Shown: positions 53,311 through 61,715, numbered from the stretch's first letter. The stretch is DNA of 64,000 bases from an uncultured Bacteroides sp. (GCA_902492205.1 CABUKU010000013.1:1-64000), one strand, 5' to 3'. The notes: generated by a model from the letters alone, not told the origin. A program made the numbers and translations.

Positions 53311-53979
53311 TTACTTACGTGCTTCTTCGATGTATCCCAATGCTTCCTGACACTTAGCTGTTACATAAGCCCAGTCTTCAGCAACTACTTTATCTTTGGG
53401 AAACAATTTAGAGCCCATGCCTACACAAAATACACCTGCTTTAATCCATGCTGTCAAATTTTCTTTCGTAGGCTCTACTCCACCTGTTACCATTAATTTA
53501 GACCAAGGCATCGGAGCCATCAAACCTTTTACAAAATTAGGACCGTAAACATCTCCCGGGAATACTTTACAAAGGTCACATCCAACTTCTTGTGCAAACC
53601 CAACTTCTGACACAGAACCACATCCCGGAGTATATGCAACTAAACGACGGTTACAAATCTTTGCGATTTCCGGATTAAACAACGGACCAACAACGAAGTT
53701 TGCACCTAATTGAATGTAAAGAGCTGCCGTAGCAGGATCAACAATCGAACCGATACCGATAGCTAACTCCGGACATTCTTTTGCTGCATATTTCACGATT
53801 TCAGCAAATACTTCCTGAGCAAAATCGCCACGGTTAGTAAATTCAAAGGCACGGACACCGCCGTCATAACAAGCCTTTACAACTTTCTTTGCTACTTCTG
53901 CATCTTTATGGTAGAATACAGGAACCATTCCGGTTGAACCGATTTTGTTCAACACTGCTATTTTATCAAATTTTGCCAT
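53311..53979 (-). CDS. eda: KDPG aldolase (2-dehydro-3-deoxyphosphogluconate aldolase)
   Basis: 222-aa class I TIM-barrel aldolase that cleaves 2-keto-3-deoxy-6-phosphogluconate to pyruvate and glyceraldehyde 3-phosphate. The Schiff-base Lys lies in CDLCKVFPGD, the general-base Glu in AFEFTNRGD, and the substrate-binding block is MVTGGVEPTKENL. It is the distal gene of a two-gene unit with kdgK (24-bp gap), the last step of uronate degradation. Confidence 0.95.
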   Translation of the reverse strand: MAKFDKIAVLNKIGSTGMVPVFYHKDAEVAKKVVKACYDGGVRAFEFTNRGDFAQEVFAEIVKYAAKECPELAIGIGSIVDPATAALYIQLGANFVVGPLFNPEIAKICNRRLVAYTPGCGSVSEVGFAQEVGCDLCKVFPGDVYGPNFVKGLMAPMPWSKLMVTGGVEPTKENLTAWIKAGVFCVGMGSKLFPKDKVVAEDWAYVTAKCQEALGYIEEARK

Positions 53980-54003
53980 TTGTCTTTTTCTTTATTGATT
54001 TAT

Positions 54004-55029
54004 TTATCTTTGTACACGGCCGGATGCATCACCACCTGCCAAAGCTTCGACTTCTTCTACTGAAACCAAGTTAAAGTCACCATTGATGGTATGCTTTAAA
54101 GCAGAAGCAGCAACTGCAAATTCGAGAGCTTCTCCCTGAGTTGCTTTAGTCATTAATCCATGGATGATACCGCCGGAGAATGAGTCGCCGCCACCAACAC
54201 GGTCAATGATGGGATCAATGTCATAGCGTTTTGAAGTATAGAATTCCTTTCCATTATAAATCATTGCTTTCCAACCGTTGTGAGTAGCAGAGAATGATTC
54301 ACGCAAAGTGGAAATGACATATTTGAATCCGAATTCTTTCATCATTTGCTGGAAGATTCCTTTGTAACCTTCTGCATCAGTATGCCCTGCGTTAACATCT
54401 GCATCCGGTTTGAATCCTAGGCAAAGTTCTGCATCTTCTTCGTTGCCGATACATACATCAACGTATTGCATCAAAGGCTTCATTATAGATTGCGCTTTTT
54501 CTTTAGTCCATAATTTTTTGCGGAAGTTCAAGTCTACCGATACTGTTACGCCGTGACGTTTTGCAGCTTCGCAAGCTAATTTAGTTAATTCGGCAGCTTT
54601 GTCGGAAATTGCAGGAGTAATACCTGACCAGTGGAACCAATCTGCACCTTTCATAATAGCATCGAAATCGAAATCGGAAGAATCGGCTTCGGCAATAGCA
54701 GAATGTGCACGGTCATAGATAACTTTACTAGGACGCATAGATGCACCTGTTTCAAGATAGTAGATGCCTACACGATCTCCACCACGAGTAATGAAATCTG
54801 TTTTAACACCATATTTTCTTAAAGCATTTACAGCAGACTGACCTATTTCGTGTTTCGGCAATTTGGTTACAAAATATGCATCATGTCCATAGTTTGCGCA
54901 GCTTACGGCTACATTAGCTTCGCCACCACCATATACAACGTCGAAAGAATCTGATTGAACAAAACGGGTATTTCCCGGAGTAGACAATCTAAGCATAATC
55001 TCGCCTAATGTAACAACTTTCTTTCCCAT
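54004..55029 (-). CDS. kdgK: 2-keto-3-deoxygluconate kinase
   Basis: 341-aa PfkB/ribokinase-family kinase phosphorylating KDG to KDPG. N-terminal VVTLGEIMLRLSTPG and YGGGEANVAVSCANYG are the sugar-binding part, and DRVGGGDSFSGGIIHG holds the catalytic Asp and anion hole. The context with eda, a LacI-type regulator and a uxaA homologue supports KDG rather than fructose as substrate. It is driven by a promoter flanked by operator O1. Confidence 0.93.
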   Translation of the reverse strand: MGKKVVTLGEIMLRLSTPGNTRFVQSDSFDVVYGGGEANVAVSCANYGHDAYFVTKLPKHEIGQSAVNALRKYGVKTDFITRGGDRVGIYYLETGASMRPSKVIYDRAHSAIAEADSSDFDFDAIMKGADWFHWSGITPAISDKAAELTKLACEAAKRHGVTVSVDLNFRKKLWTKEKAQSIMKPLMQYVDVCIGNEEDAELCLGFKPDADVNAGHTDAEGYKGIFQQMMKEFGFKYVISTLRESFSATHNGWKAMIYNGKEFYTSKRYDIDPIIDRVGGGDSFSGGIIHGLMTKATQGEALEFAVAASALKHTINGDFNLVSVEEVEALAGGDASGRVQR

Positions 55030-55157
55030 AATTGTGTTTTTTAGATAAATGAGTTATTAATATTATTAAGTTTCAATTTATAATAAGCCATAAAATACAA
55101 CGTAAATAGCTAGTATACAAACTTATATATTGTATTTATACTTTAAAGTTGTATTTC

Positions 55158-55169
55158 GTGTACGTGCAC
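55158..55169. promoter_or_regulatory. Operator O1 (LacI-type palindrome)
   Basis: GTGTACGTGCAC has a central CpG and near-perfect dyad. It touches the downstream edge of the minus-strand -7 element (55169-55176) and overlaps the expected start site of the kdgK transcript. Matched by O2, 82 bp away. Confidence 0.7.
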
Positions 55170-55198
55170 AAAGATACAACAATTTTCGTAATTACAAA
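55169..55198 (-). promoter_or_regulatory. Promoter of kdgK-eda
   Basis: On the minus strand TATCTTTG (55169-55176, exact TAnnTTTG) and TTTG (55195-55198) lie 18 bases apart. Its -33 zone overlaps that of the divergent regulator promoter. Confidence 0.75.
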
Positions 55199-55214
55199 AA
55201 TTGTTATATATTTG
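55185..55214 (+). promoter_or_regulatory. Promoter of the LacI-type regulator and uxaA
   Basis: TATATTTG (55207-55214, exact TAnnTTTG) with TTCG (55185-55188, one mismatch to TTTG) 18 bases upstream. O2 lies about 26 bases downstream of the -7 element. Confidence 0.65.
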
Positions 55215-55239
55215 TGACGAAAAAAAATAAATTATCATT

Positions 55240-55251
55240 GTGTACGAACAC
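55240..55251. promoter_or_regulatory. Operator O2 (LacI-type palindrome)
   Basis: GTGTACGAACAC resembles O1 in 10 of 12 positions and sits in the leader of the regulator gene, 26 bases upstream of its ATG. It would block elongation or promoter escape there. Confidence 0.7.
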
Positions 55252-55276
55252 AACTTTATATTATAAGGTATAGAAT

Positions 55277-56350
55277 ATGAGCAAATTACCTGAAAGAATA
55301 AGAATTAAAGATATAGCCCGGCTCGCCGGAGTATCGGTGGGAACTGTGGATAGAGTATTGCATGGACGTACAGGGGTATCCGAGTCCAGTAAAAAACATG
55401 TGGAAGAAATCTTGAAACAGTTGGATTATCAGCCCAATATGTATGCAAGTGCTTTAGCTTCCAATAAAAAGTATCTTTTTGCTTGTCTCCTGCCCCAGCA
55501 TGCGGAGGGTGAATATTGGGATGCAGTAGAAAAAGGAATTAATGATGCAGTGAATGCTTACTCTGATTTTAACGTATCTGTGCAGACCTTTTATTATAAC
55601 CGATATGATTATGTTTCATTTGTTGAAGCTGGTAAAAAGATAATAGAATTCGAACCAGATGGGGTGATGCTCTCTCCTACCGGCTTTGATGTAACTAAAG
55701 ATTTCACTAGTGCACTAACCGAACTTTCTATACCTTATATATTTATAGACTACGATATACGAGAATTACATCCTTTGGCTTTTTACGGACAAAATTCTGT
55801 TCAAAGTGGATATTTTGCTGCAAGAATGTTGATGTTTCTGGCAGGAAGAAAGGCTGATGAGATCGTTATTTTCCGGCAGATCAATGAGGGGAAAGTCGGT
55901 TCTAACCAACAGGAGAATCGCGAAATAGGTTTTCGTACCTATATGAAAGAACATTTTCCTGAATGCAAGATTGCAGAACTTGATTTACATGCTATGCGAC
56001 CGGCCGAAGACGAACAACTTTTGAATGATTTCTTCAGATTGCACCCGAATGTGACTTGTGGAATTACTTTTAATTCGAAAGTATATATCGTTGGGGAATA
56101 TCTGAAAAAGAATAATATGAATCATTTTAATCTGATCGGTTATGACTTGTTGGACAGAAATGTGACTTGTTTAAAGGAAGGATGGACAACATTTCTGATT
56201 GCCCAGCAACCTGAAATACAGGGGTATAATGGAATAAAGACACTGTCAGACTATCTTATATTAAAGAAAGACATAACAGAAATAAATTATATGCCTATTG
56301 ACCTGCTTTCGGCAGAAAATGTAGACTTCTACCTTAAATTTCAACGCTAA
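55277..56350 (+). CDS. LacI-family regulator of the uronate locus
   Basis: 357 aa: a LacI HTH at residues 8-30 (IKDIARLAGVSVGTVDRVLHG), the hinge helix region (about 45-60), and a periplasmic-binding-protein-like sensor domain. Divergent from kdgK-eda and 26 bp before the uxaA-like gene, so it probably controls both, and itself, through O1 and O2. The inducer is likely a uronate or KDG intermediate, not identified by sequence. Confidence 0.9.
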   Translation: MSKLPERIRIKDIARLAGVSVGTVDRVLHGRTGVSESSKKHVEEILKQLDYQPNMYASALASNKKYLFACLLPQHAEGEYWDAVEKGINDAVNAYSDFNVSVQTFYYNRYDYVSFVEAGKKIIEFEPDGVMLSPTGFDVTKDFTSALTELSIPYIFIDYDIRELHPLAFYGQNSVQSGYFAARMLMFLAGRKADEIVIFRQINEGKVGSNQQENREIGFRTYMKEHFPECKIAELDLHAMRPAEDEQLLNDFFRLHPNVTCGITFNSKVYIVGEYLKKNNMNHFNLIGYDLLDRNVTCLKEGWTTFLIAQQPEIQGYNGIKTLSDYLILKKDITEINYMPIDLLSAENVDFYLKFQR

Positions 56351-56376
56351 TAAAAACTACTTATTATAGAAATAGA

Positions 56377-57867
56377 ATGGAAACAAAGTATTTGAGAATA
56401 AATCCGGCTGACAATGTAGCGGTTGCTATTGTTAATCTTCCTGCCGGAGAGATAGTATCGGTTGATGATGCCAACATAACTTTAACGGAAGAAATACCTG
56501 CCGGTCATAAGTTTGCATTGAAAGATTTTACCGAGGGCGAAAATATTATTAAATATGGTTATCCTATCGGGCATGCTATTCAGGTAATCAAGCAAGGCGC
56601 ATGGATAAATGAAAATAAGATTAAAACCAATCTTGCAGGGTTGTTGGAATATACATATAATCCGGCTGTTGAAAGCTTGAATATCGAAAAGAAGAATCTT
56701 ACTTTTAAAGGCTATCGTCGTAAGAACGGGAATGTTGGTATCAGAAACGAGGTTTGGATTGTGCCTACCGTAGGATGTGTGAATGGCATTGCGAACCGTT
56801 TGGCAGATACTCTTCGCAAGGAAACGGAAGGTATGGGAATAGATGCGGTCATGGCTTATACGCATAATTATGGCTGTTCCCAGTTGGGTGACGATCATGA
56901 AAATACTAAAAAGATTCTTCGTGATATTGTTCTCCATCCAAATGCAGGAGCTGTGTTGGTTGTAGGATTGGGATGTGAAAACAACCAGCCCGACGTATTC
57001 AAAGAGTTTCTCGGAGATTATGATAAAGACCGTGTCGCGTTTATGGTTACTCAGAAAGTTGGGGATGAGTTTGAAGAAGGTATGAAAATTCTTCGCGAAC
57101 TTTATTCTAAAGCAAGCAAAGATGTGCGTGTGGATATTCCTCTTTCCGAGTTGAGAGTGGGATTGAAATGCGGTGGCTCCGATGGTTTTTCAGGTATCAC
57201 GGCCAATCCGTTACTAGGTATGTTCTCAGACTTCCTGATTGCACAAGGAGGCACTTCGGTATTGACGGAAGTACCCGAAATGTTTGGTGCTGAAACGATC
57301 CTGATGAATCGTTGTGAAAACAAGGCTTTGTTTGAGCAGACTGTACATTTAATCAATGATTTCAAAGAATATTTCCTTTCACACAATGAACCCGTTGGCG
57401 AGAACCCTTCTCCGGGAAATAAAGCAGGAGGTATTTCTACATTGGAAGAGAAAGCTTTGGGATGTACACAGAAATGTGGTAAAAGTGTTGTCTCCGGTGT
57501 TATGCCTTATGGCGAACGTCTTCAAGTAAAAGGGTTAAATCTGCTTTCAGCTCCTGGTAATGACTTGGTTGCTGCTACTGCCCTCGCCTCTTGTGGTTGT
57601 CACATGGTATTGTTTACTACAGGGCGTGGAACTCCATTCGGTACTTTTGTTCCTACCATGAAGATTTCTACAAACTCTAATTTAGCAAAGAATAAACCCA
57701 ACTGGATTGATTTCAATGCCGGAGTTATTTTGGAAAACGAACCGATGGAAAAAACTTGTGAACGTTTCATTGAATATGTGGTTAAGGTAGCAAGTGGTGA
57801 ATATGTAAATAACGAAAAGAACGATTATCGCGAAATCGCTATATTTAAAACGGGTGTTACTTTATAA
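56377..57867 (+). CDS. uxaA: UxaA-type altronate dehydratase family protein
   Basis: 496-aa dehydratase converting D-altronate to 2-keto-3-deoxygluconate, the substrate of KdgK. N-terminal SAF-like domain (about 1-90) and a large catalytic domain with cysteines in NYGCSQLGDDH, VGLGCENNQ, LKCGGSDGFSGITANP and ALGCTQKCGKSVV that are likely metal/Fe-S ligands. Its position behind the regulator completes a tagaturonate/altronate branch, although uxaB and uxaC are absent from the window. Galactarate dehydratase is a related alternative. Confidence 0.87.
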   Translation: METKYLRINPADNVAVAIVNLPAGEIVSVDDANITLTEEIPAGHKFALKDFTEGENIIKYGYPIGHAIQVIKQGAWINENKIKTNLAGLLEYTYNPAVESLNIEKKNLTFKGYRRKNGNVGIRNEVWIVPTVGCVNGIANRLADTLRKETEGMGIDAVMAYTHNYGCSQLGDDHENTKKILRDIVLHPNAGAVLVVGLGCENNQPDVFKEFLGDYDKDRVAFMVTQKVGDEFEEGMKILRELYSKASKDVRVDIPLSELRVGLKCGGSDGFSGITANPLLGMFSDFLIAQGGTSVLTEVPEMFGAETILMNRCENKALFEQTVHLINDFKEYFLSHNEPVGENPSPGNKAGGISTLEEKALGCTQKCGKSVVSGVMPYGERLQVKGLNLLSAPGNDLVAATALASCGCHMVLFTTGRGTPFGTFVPTMKISTNSNLAKNKPNWIDFNAGVILENEPMEKTCERFIEYVVKVASGEYVNNEKNDYREIAIFKTGVTL

Positions 57868-57890
57868 AAGAACACATTAAATGATTGAAA

Positions 57891-57927
57891 AGAAAGCAAT
57901 TTCCTTATTACAGGGAAGTTGCTTTTT
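57891..57927 (+). terminator. Terminator of the uxaA unit
   Basis: A 12-bp stem (57893-57904 with 57914-57925, one wobble) is followed by T residues 24 bp after the uxaA stop. Confidence 0.85.
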
Positions 57928-58006
57928 TGCTTTCACCACCTTCACCGGTTCTGAACCCTTTTATCTATCATGCATAGCGGGTGAAGGTAATAAATGAATG
58001 AAGTGC

Positions 58007-58123
58007 AGTGTACCCCAAAAATTCCCCTTAGCTAATTCTCCAATTACCCAAGGGAAGTTGCCCAACATCCCATGAGAGATTGCTCAACTACTCTAGGGAG
58101 ATTAAAAAAAACGTCAGTACACT
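58007..58123. repeat. Tandem palindrome array 5 (4 units, 22-bp pitch, degenerate)
   Basis: Four 22-bp units have centres near 58028.5, 58050.5, 58072.5 and 58094.5. CCC-AA-GGG (58047-58054) is clear, while the others are imperfect and the first is weak. Linkers share AGTTGCCCAA/GATTGCTCAA-type sequence. A flanking inverted repeat, AGTGTAC (58007-58013) with GTACACT (58117-58123), encloses the array. It lies in the 496-bp uxaA-nhaC gap. Upstream of it are a 9-bp ACCTTCACC/GGTGAAGGT inverted repeat (57939-57988) and downstream an 8-bp hairpin (58161-58179). Confidence 0.65.
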
Positions 58124-58212
58124 TTAGAAAAACAACAGGTTATTTGCATTAAAAGAACGGACTGTTTTTATAAAACAGTTAGTTGGTTTCATTCACTTTC
58201 TCTGAGGAGTGG

Positions 58213-58270
58213 GTTTCACCCCGTATAGACTGTCATTAAGGTGTTTCGAGATTGATGAATGGGGTGAAAC
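58213..58270. repeat. Inverted repeat upstream of the NhaC-type antiporter gene
   Basis: Perfect 10-bp arms GTTTCACCCC (58213-58222) and GGGGTGAAAC (58261-58270) are separated by 38 bp. It sits about 60 bp upstream of the antiporter -7 element and may be an operator or an element end. Confidence 0.6.
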
Positions 58271-58328
58271 AGCCAAATAGAACTTTTTGGTATAAGAAAA
58301 TAAATTTCCATATTCCCTATTAATTCCC

Positions 58329-58336
58329 TACTTTTG
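58329..58336 (+). promoter_or_regulatory. -7 element upstream of the antiporter gene
   Basis: TACTTTTG, an exact TAnnTTTG match 28 bases before the ATG at 58364. It overlaps the TTG at 58334 sometimes taken as start, which would be ahead of the transcript. Confidence 0.65.
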
Positions 58337-58363
58337 CATCCACATTATGATTATATATTCCCT

Positions 58364-59662
58364 ATGAATCCAGAAATATTAAATAAAAAGAAACCAAGTT
58401 TGTGGGCATTAAGTCCTTTGCTCGTGTTTCTTTGTCTGTATTTGGTTACTTCCATTATTGTAAACGATTTCTATAAAGTTCCCATAACTGTTGCATTCCT
58501 TGTTTCATCCATATATGCTATTCTTATAACTAAAGGCTTGAACCTGAACGAACGCATCTATCATTTTTCGCTTGGGGCATCCAATAAGAATATCATGCTG
58601 ATGCTATGGATATTTATCCTTGCCGGAGCTTTTGCAGAATCGGCTAAAGCAATGGGGGCTATTGATGCTACGGTTAATCTTACATTGCATGTATTACCCG
58701 ACAATCTTTTATTGGCAGGTATTTTTATTGCGGCTTGTTTTATTTCTATTTCTATTGGAACATCTGTAGGAACTATTGTTGCTCTTACTCCCGTAGCTGT
58801 GGGTATTGCCGATAAAACAGGATTGGATTTGCCATTCATGGTTGCTATTGTCGTAGGCGGTGCATTTTTTGGCGACAACCTTTCGTTTATATCGGATACT
58901 ACCATTGCAGCAACCAAGACACAAGGTTGCGTGATGCGCGATAAATTTAAAGTAAACAGTATGATAGCCGTACCTGCTGCTATATTGGTGCTCCTTATCT
59001 ATATATTTGAAGGAATCTCGGTACACGCACCGGCGCATTTGCAGTCTATCGAATGGGTAAAGGTTATTCCCTATTTAGTTGTATTGGGAACAGCCATTGC
59101 GGGAGTGAACGTTATGTTGGTACTGGTTTTAGGTATTATTGTGACGGGCATTATAGGCATCGCTACTTCGGGATTTGATTTTTTCGGTTGGTTCGGTTCA
59201 ATGGGAAGCGGTATTACCGGAATGGGGGAATTGATTATTATCACGCTCATGGCAGGTGGTATGCTCGAAATGATCCGTCTGAACAAGGGTATTGATTATA
59301 TTATTGAAAAGCTGACTAAGCATGTGAATGGCAAACGAGGTGCCGAATTGAGTATCGCTGCTTTAGTTAGTTTGGCAAACCTGTGTACGGCAAATAATAC
59401 GATTGCCATTATTACGGTTGGTCCTATAGCAAAAGATATTTCCGATAAGTTTCACTTGGATAAACGTAAAAGTGCAAGTATTCTTGATACATTTTCCTGT
59501 TTTATTCAGGGAATTATTCCTTATGGTGCACAAATGCTGATGGCTGCCGGTTTGGCTGCAATATCTCCGTTATCTATCCTGAGATATTTGTATTATCCTT
59601 TGGTGTTGGGAGGATGCGCATTATTAGCTATACTGCTTAGATACCCTAAAAGATATTCATAG
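58364..59662 (+). CDS. NhaC-family Na+/H+ antiporter
   Basis: 432 aa from ATG 58364, with about 10-12 membrane helices. Family features include GTSVGTIVALTPVAVGIA, VVGGAFFGDNLSFISDTTIAATKTQG (the conserved NhaC core) and CTANNTIAIITVGPIAKDI in the second half. Predicted sodium or amino-acid/malate-linked proton antiport. Its last 6 bases overlap the 3' end of the convergent GNAT gene, leaving no room for a terminator between them. Confidence 0.9.
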   Translation: MNPEILNKKKPSLWALSPLLVFLCLYLVTSIIVNDFYKVPITVAFLVSSIYAILITKGLNLNERIYHFSLGASNKNIMLMLWIFILAGAFAESAKAMGAIDATVNLTLHVLPDNLLLAGIFIAACFISISIGTSVGTIVALTPVAVGIADKTGLDLPFMVAIVVGGAFFGDNLSFISDTTIAATKTQGCVMRDKFKVNSMIAVPAAILVLLIYIFEGISVHAPAHLQSIEWVKVIPYLVVLGTAIAGVNVMLVLVLGIIVTGIIGIATSGFDFFGWFGSMGSGITGMGELIIITLMAGGMLEMIRLNKGIDYIIEKLTKHVNGKRGAELSIAALVSLANLCTANNTIAIITVGPIAKDISDKFHLDKRKSASILDTFSCFIQGIIPYGAQMLMAAGLAAISPLSILRYLYYPLVLGGCALLAILLRYPKRYS

Positions 59663-60139
59663 TAAAAGTTCCCAGCTTCCTACATCGAGCCACCGACCGA
59701 ATTTCTTACCAACTTCTTTATAATGGGCATTCTTGTGAAAATTAAATTTCTCATGTAACCTGATGCTGGGTTCATTGGGTAGTGTAATCAGTGAAACAAG
59801 CACATGCAGAGAAGTTTTACGCACTTCTTGCAGCAAGCTGTCAAAAAGCCGGCTGCCAATTCCCTGCTCGATACAATTATTATCCAAATAGATAGTAACC
59901 TCTGCTGTGTATCTATATGCAGACCTTTTATTCCAAACCGATACATAAGCGTATCCTTTGATATTACCGCTTTCTTCAAATACAAGATAAGGATAGGTAG
60001 AAGATATTGTACGTATTCTATCTGCCATTGCTTCCGTGCTGACTCTATCTTCTTCAAATGTGATTACTGTATTTGTCACATAATAGTTGTATATGTCGGC
60101 AATGGCTTTTGCATCGCTTTCTTTAACCGGGCGTATCAT
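59657..60139 (-). CDS. GNAT acetyltransferase, phosphinothricin-acetyltransferase type
   Basis: 160-aa N-acetyltransferase. MIRPVKESDAKAIADIYNYYV and VTIYLDNNCIEQGIGSRLFDSLL (acetyl-CoA binding Q/RxxGxG loop) plus PSIRLHEKFNF match the Pat/Bar-like branch, which acetylates amino groups of amino acid analogues such as methionine sulfoximine. Its start overlaps the exonuclease gene's stop by 4 bp, so the two are coupled. Confidence 0.88.
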   Translation of the reverse strand: MIRPVKESDAKAIADIYNYYVTNTVITFEEDRVSTEAMADRIRTISSTYPYLVFEESGNIKGYAYVSVWNKRSAYRYTAEVTIYLDNNCIEQGIGSRLFDSLLQEVRKTSLHVLVSLITLPNEPSIRLHEKFNFHKNAHYKEVGKKFGRWLDVGSWELLL

Positions 60140-60705
60140 TGCTTTTCTATTATCTTCTTATATATTTCTTTTGTAAGCCAAATATCATAAGAAGCATCAT
60201 GCAGCTTGCTGCTGTCAAGTTCGATATTCAAAGCACGTGCCACTGTTTCTTGTTTAAAGTCTTTCATGTTGTGGCGTTCATGCATCAAATGCTGTGTAGC
60301 GAGAACCATTACATCTATGGAATTCACCCAAAACCATGAATAGAAAAACTTGTCTCCATTCTGTACAAAAAAAGCTTTCAGGAAAGAGTTGTCAAAAGAA
60401 GCATTGTTATATCCAACCAAGAAGAATTTATCATTCTTGTCGAACTTATCTACATACTTAGAGAGCATATTGTTAAAATCGCGATAAACATCCTGCATAT
60501 CCGGATAAGAGAATATTTGTTCCCGGGTGACGTTGCAAACCTTCAATGCTTCTTCATCTACTTCACAACCGGGATTGGGGCAAACATTAAAATTGAATTT
60601 CTCTTTGCTCTCTCCATTGATGACGATTTCTCCGCTTATCTGATGAATTCCGTTTCTCCAATACTTTATTCCTGTAGTCTCTAAATCGTAAAAGAGTAAT
60701 TTCAT
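60136..60705 (-). CDS. DEDDh 3'-5' exonuclease
   Basis: 189-aa exonuclease of the DnaQ-like superfamily. LFYDLETTGIKYW supplies the first Asp/Glu pair, YNNASFDNSFL contains the second Asp, and SSKLHDASYDIW gives His and Asp (DEDDh). Size matches RNase T or DNA-polymerase-epsilon-like singletons. It precedes the GNAT gene with a 4-bp overlap. The substrate (DNA or RNA) is not resolvable. Confidence 0.85.
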   Translation of the reverse strand: MKLLFYDLETTGIKYWRNGIHQISGEIVINGESKEKFNFNVCPNPGCEVDEEALKVCNVTREQIFSYPDMQDVYRDFNNMLSKYVDKFDKNDKFFLVGYNNASFDNSFLKAFFVQNGDKFFYSWFWVNSIDVMVLATQHLMHERHNMKDFKQETVARALNIELDSSKLHDASYDIWLTKEIYKKIIEKQ

Positions 60706-60730
60706 GATTTTGTATTTATATTTAGGTCTA

Positions 60731-60738
60731 CAAAGCTA
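60731..60738 (-). promoter_or_regulatory. -7 element of the exonuclease-GNAT unit
   Basis: TAGCTTTG on the minus strand, an exact TAnnTTTG match about 26 bases upstream of the exonuclease start. Confidence 0.55.
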
Positions 60739-60779
60739 CATATAAAAATGAATTAATAAAATTGATTACGGCTAAAAAA

Positions 60780-60812
60780 GAAAAAAGTGAAGCGTTTTTC
60801 AACACTCCACTT
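60780..60812 (-). terminator. Terminator of the M48 peptidase gene
   Basis: A 10-bp stem (60785-60794 with 60803-60812, two wobbles) is followed on the minus strand by six T, 26 bp after the peptidase stop. Confidence 0.75.
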
Positions 60813-60837
60813 CCTTATTATTTATCGGTTCTGGGAA

Positions 60838-61653
60838 TTACTCGGCAGCAGTTGCACCGGCAGGCTTTTCAATTCCGTCCTTTTCAGCTCTTTCAGTCAT
60901 TTTCTTGATGCGGGCATCCAAATCAGGGTGGGTTGCAAATAATTGATTCAATTTGCTGCTTTTCTGTGCTCCGGCTTCTTCTTCCATTTTCTTCAATTTC
61001 TGGAAAGCTAACGCCATTGCCCACGCATTTTTACCTTTACTTTTCAAGAATTCATACCCAAATTCATCGGCTGCATTTTCTTGTTTCTGAGAGTAAGTTG
61101 CGTTAATCAAAGCATCTCCAAGACTGGTTAATTGTGAATCGGTCAATGTCGCAGCTTTATTGCCTGTTGAAGCGATTCCGTCTTTCAATGCGGAAGTCAT
61201 CAATGATCTCTTAAATGCGTTTTTTGAATCACGGTGAGCTATGTGTCCTATTTCATGCCCTATCACACCAAGTAACTCTTCGTCGCTCATAATATCCATT
61301 AATGAGGAGAATACGCGGATACTTCCGTCCGGGCAAGCAAATGCATTGACATCAATTACATAATACACTTTAAAGTTCAGTTTGATGCCATCGGCTTCAT
61401 CTAAACCTTCTGTCAGCTTTTTTAACCGGATAGCATATTCATTGTCATCGGCGCATACTTGATTATGCTCATCCATCCAGTCGATATACTCTTTTACATA
61501 CTGAGCCATCTGCTCATCGGTTAAAGTTGCAGCCTGTGCTACTTTTGCAGCTCCTTTCACGGCTCTGCCAAGATTGAATTGTGCCATGCAATCAGTTGTT
61601 CCGAATGTACATGCTACGGCAACAACTATCAGACTCATCCATAGTCTTTTCAT
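60838..61653 (-). CDS. M48-family zinc metalloprotease (periplasmic)
   Basis: 271 aa with a signal peptide (MKRLWMSLIVVAVACTF..., cleavage near MAQ). HEIGH (His133, Glu134, His137) is the zinc motif and ENAADEFG provides the third ligand. The compact C-terminal domain resembles LoiP/YcaL rather than the membrane-bound HtpX. Probable role in quality control of outer-membrane proteins. It is monocistronic with its own terminator. Confidence 0.9.
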   Translation of the reverse strand: MKRLWMSLIVVAVACTFGTTDCMAQFNLGRAVKGAAKVAQAATLTDEQMAQYVKEYIDWMDEHNQVCADDNEYAIRLKKLTEGLDEADGIKLNFKVYYVIDVNAFACPDGSIRVFSSLMDIMSDEELLGVIGHEIGHIAHRDSKNAFKRSLMTSALKDGIASTGNKAATLTDSQLTSLGDALINATYSQKQENAADEFGYEFLKSKGKNAWAMALAFQKLKKMEEEAGAQKSSKLNQLFATHPDLDARIKKMTERAEKDGIEKPAGATAAE

Positions 61654-61715
61654 GTTTAAATTGTTTTTGTGACGTTTCCGTCGGTTAATAAAATGGTTTG
61701 CGCAGTATACTTATC

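Noticed and set aside
58334..58363. TTG start of the antiporter gene at 58334
   Set aside because: This TTG is part of the -7 element TACTTTTG (58329-58336), upstream of any transcript start. ATG 58364 gives the normal N-terminus.
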